Assembly (NCBI GenBank): GCA_032622095.1
Contig: CP136066.1
Coordinates: 171,128,664-171,192,663, forward strand
Direction: 5' to 3'
From: Siphonodentalium dalli
Taxonomy: Eukaryota; Mollusca; Scaphopoda; Gadilida; Siphonodentaliidae
DNA: 64,000 nt
The position numbers were made by a program, and so were the translations under genes. How positions within the stretch are numbered: the first letter of the stretch is position 1; every line of letters begins with the position of its first letter. Positions 61,736 to 64,000 of this stretch are shown piece after piece. The notes beneath the pieces are model-generated. The model was not told the origin of the DNA. It saw nothing but the letters and a program-made list of their open reading frames with translations, and made no database searches.

Positions 61736-63265
61736 CAGGCTCTGTAAAATGCATTAAAATGCTTTAAAGTGACTCCCAGGAATCAAAAATGATAAAAAGC
61801 TATTTTTTGCCTTTAAGCGATAGCCCGCTTTTTCGCGGAATAATTGTAACTCCCTACATTTCTTCAGAATTGCCCATCAATGGAAAAAATGTGTTCAAAA
61901 ACAATATCACTTCTGTGGTTCTTTATTTATCACACACAATTTAACCCCACCCCCTTTAACAAATTATTCATCAAAAAAGCACAATTTTCCACCACCAGTC
62001 ATGTTCAGGCCCCATTTTCACTCAGTTTTAGGGGTCTGGTATTGCAAACTTGGATCAGCTATGGAAGACTGTTCAATATTCTTTCCATGAGAGAACTTCT
62101 GGTGATGTGAGGTCATTGAGTCCAGATCTGATCAGCTGAGCATCAAGCGCATGACTTTATTAGCACATTGAAGAATAAAATATGACATTTTCAGGTCTGC
62201 AAGGGTGATCCAAGATAACTGGATGTGGGTGTATATTGAATTAGTTGAATAAAGATATGCTCTCTTTGAATCGCTGAAGCATTTTCTTAAATGTGTCCAA
62301 GTTTTAGTGCTATTAACCTTCAAATGACCATACCCACCAGTGGAAATTACACACTTTTATGATATATATCTGTATATCACTGGCTATAAAATCCAAAATA
62401 CTTGTCAAATTAGGTTCTTATAACAATTGATATATGTGTCGTTGACATGCCCATGTTATGGGTCATTTGCATTATCATGTGACTATTACCACCTTGAATA
62501 TTTTTGAAAATACCTTGAAAAGTTGTCATTTTTTATGAAAAATCTTACTATTTTTTTGGCTGATGTAAGTGAAAGAAGGCATCAGCAGCAAGAATAGCCA
62601 CATCAAGCATGAGATATTCATTGGACTGAAAGACCAGGCTCTGTAAAATGCATTAAAATGCTTTAAAGTGACTCCCAGGAATCAAAAATGATAAAAAGCT
62701 ATTTTTTGCCTAAAGCGATAGCCCGCTTTTTCGCGGAATAATTGTAACTCCCTACATTTCTTCAGAATTGCCCATCAATGGAAAAAATGTGTTCAAAAAC
62801 AATATCACTTCTGTGGTTCTTTATTTATCACACACAATTTAACCCCACCCCCTTTAACAAATTATTCATCAAAAAAGCACAATTTTCCACCACCAGTCAT
62901 GTTCAGGCCCCATTTTCACTCAGTTTTAGGGGTCTGGTATTGCAAACTTGGATCAGCTATGGAAGACTGTTCAATATTCTTTCCATGAGAGAACTTCTGG
63001 TGATGTGAGGTCATTGAGTCCAGATCTGATCAGCTGAGCATCAAGCGCATGACTTTATCAGCACATTGAAGAATAAAATATGACATTTTCAGGTCTGCAA
63101 GGGTGATCCAAGATAACTGGATGTGGGTGTATATTGAATTAGTTGAATAAAGATATGCTCTCTTTGAATTGCTGAAGCATTTTCTTAAATGTGTCCAAGT
63201 TTTAGTGCTATTAACCTTCAAATGACCATACCCACCAGTGGAAATTACACACTTTTATGATATAT

Positions 63266-64000
63266 GAGTCAATATCAATTTTGGTCAAAATTACAGATAT
63301 GCCACATGGGATTTTTTTAGTTCCGATAATGGGGAAAGTTGTTATCATTTCGAGATATATAGCTATTGCACTGGAAGAAACGACTGAAGTTCGAGCTTAA
63401 ACATCCAGCACTGATATTTTATGATGCTATGAATGGTGGATGTCTGGAAATTATGTCTCTTCTGTAACAGTATTATCATCTGGTATATCATTTTTCAGAA
63501 AAGAGATATTTGAGTACTTTTTGATCCGAATTGAGTATTGACCGGTAATGCATAGATCGAGAAAACATTTACCCTTTGTATAGCTTGTTTTCAATGGGGG
63601 CCACAATGGAACACATTTTTCTCAGAAAAATTAAATTTCAACACAACATTAAACTTTATTAAATGAAGATAATTAAATGTCACACACTTTCTAACATAAT
63701 ATTGAATTGGACACTCCTTGTCCACCAAATATTGAACAAAACTGGAATTGAAATATATAACGTTTCATTTATAGATGACAAAATAATATGTGTTACACGA
63801 AGGACTTCAGCGCAACACGAAATACACATATTTGCTACGGGGTGGACAATTTCTGATAAATTTCTGTATAAAAGTCATGTCGAAATCCAAAGTTACGAAA
63901 TATGCTAACAAGATGATAAAACCTGTTATTCATAAATAAAATACAGCGACGAACTACACAATCAAGATATCTGACGTTTGGTATACGATGTAGGAATATG
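63266..64000. other. Right flank of the satellite array, unrecognised
   Basis: Sequence unrelated to the monomer begins after TTTTATGATATAT. It is AT-rich. A frame of 81 codons at 63663-63908 has no recognisable motif, and I do not call it a gene. Confidence 0.5.

Larger units (their letters stand above)
18876..63265 (+). repeat. Satellite array of about 899-bp monomers, 36 copies, with higher-order structure
   Basis: Monomers begin AAAGCGATAGCCCGCTTTTT and end AAAGCTATTTTTTGCCTTT. Starts lie about 66 bp before 18942, 25187, 26087, 26985, 28337, 29240, 30139, 31039, 32392, 33290, 34643, 35549, 36447, 37346, 38246, 39603, 40932, 41832, 43185, 44091, 44989, 45888, 46788, 48145, 49474, 50827, 51729, 52627, 53527, 54884, 56237, 57589, 58488, 59386, 61880 and 62778. 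Spacing is 898-906 bp, or 1329-1357 bp where a MITE lies between units. By eye, copies differ at only a few positions. Monomer 1 is split by the DIRS element (545 + 354 = 899 bp), monomer 34 by a 1.6-kb insertion, and monomer 36 stops at 63265. The small frames of 76 and 63 codons repeated in every unit are not independent genes. Confidence 0.97.

Noticed and set aside
25121-63265. Repeated plus-strand frames of 76 codons and minus-strand frames of 63 or 91 codons in each monomer as a large gene family
   Set aside because: They recur because the satellite recurs. The minus frames displayed as starting with Met actually begin at TTG, and the 91-codon versions arise only from loss of one T upstream. 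Homogenised copies cannot show selection, so I record the minus-strand structure only as a decayed gene-like segment.
18876-63265. Whole higher-order structure as an assembly error
   Set aside because: Cannot be excluded, but distinct private variants and different MITE occupancy among blocks argue for real sequence in at least part of the array; long reads would decide.
63663-63908. 81-codon frame in the right flank
   Set aside because: Short, AT-rich and without motif, signal peptide or codon evidence.

Overview
The window is animal nuclear DNA, most likely from a marine lophotrochozoan and plausibly a bivalve mollusc. The evidence is AT-rich sequence full of ACATGTACATGTA, ACCGGTAC and TAGGCCTA words, many short inverted-repeat elements, a Mab-21-type gene and a DIRS-type retrotransposon. 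The taxon is an inference from sequence style, not from a marker gene. Nothing looks bacterial.

Positions 1-18,400 are a gene-poor left flank. It holds foldback/MITE-like elements (1290-1422, 1858-1979, 2581-3528, 6440-6534, 9768-10523, 16249-17979), minisatellites (5201-5858, 6605-6850, 7715-7948, 9192-9653), duplicated blocks (10546-10824 with 11173-11453; 6886-7378 with 17979-18425) and one convincing host gene. That gene is a single-exon 658-residue Mab-21/cGAS-like nucleotidyltransferase on the minus strand (12397-14373). It has a G-S motif, an S-D-x-D motif and a third Asp in the expected order, so it is a candidate cGAS-like receptor (cGLR).

Positions 18,424-63,265 are a tandem satellite array of 36 monomers of about 899 bp. 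Thirteen copies of a 450-bp TA-flanked MITE accompany it: twelve sit at exactly the same monomer position, and one forms the left edge of the array. The array has higher-order structure: blocks starting near 33.2 kb and 41.8 kb are offset by exactly 8,542 bp and share private variants, and a shorter third block follows at an offset of 7,642 bp. On its minus strand the monomer resembles the 3' end of a gene: an acceptor, a 92-bp exon, a donor, a second coding stretch with an in-frame TGA, a final stop, then AATAAA.

Two elements interrupt the array. A complete 5,346-bp DIRS-type tyrosine-recombinase retrotransposon (19421-24766) carries gag-like, RT/RNase H/methyltransferase-like and tyrosine recombinase frames, inverted termini and an internal region complementary to both joined ends. 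It splits monomer 1 with no target-site duplication. A 1,593-bp composite insertion (60143-61735) splits monomer 34. The array ends at 63,265, about 8 bp from the monomer position that the DIRS element used as its target. The last 735 bases are unrecognised flank.

The main leads are the candidate cGLR gene, the apparently gene-derived satellite with its hitch-hiking MITE, and the gag/pol junction of the DIRS element, where a TGA-CTA stop is followed by a 41-nt intron-like segment whose removal would put pol in frame with gag.
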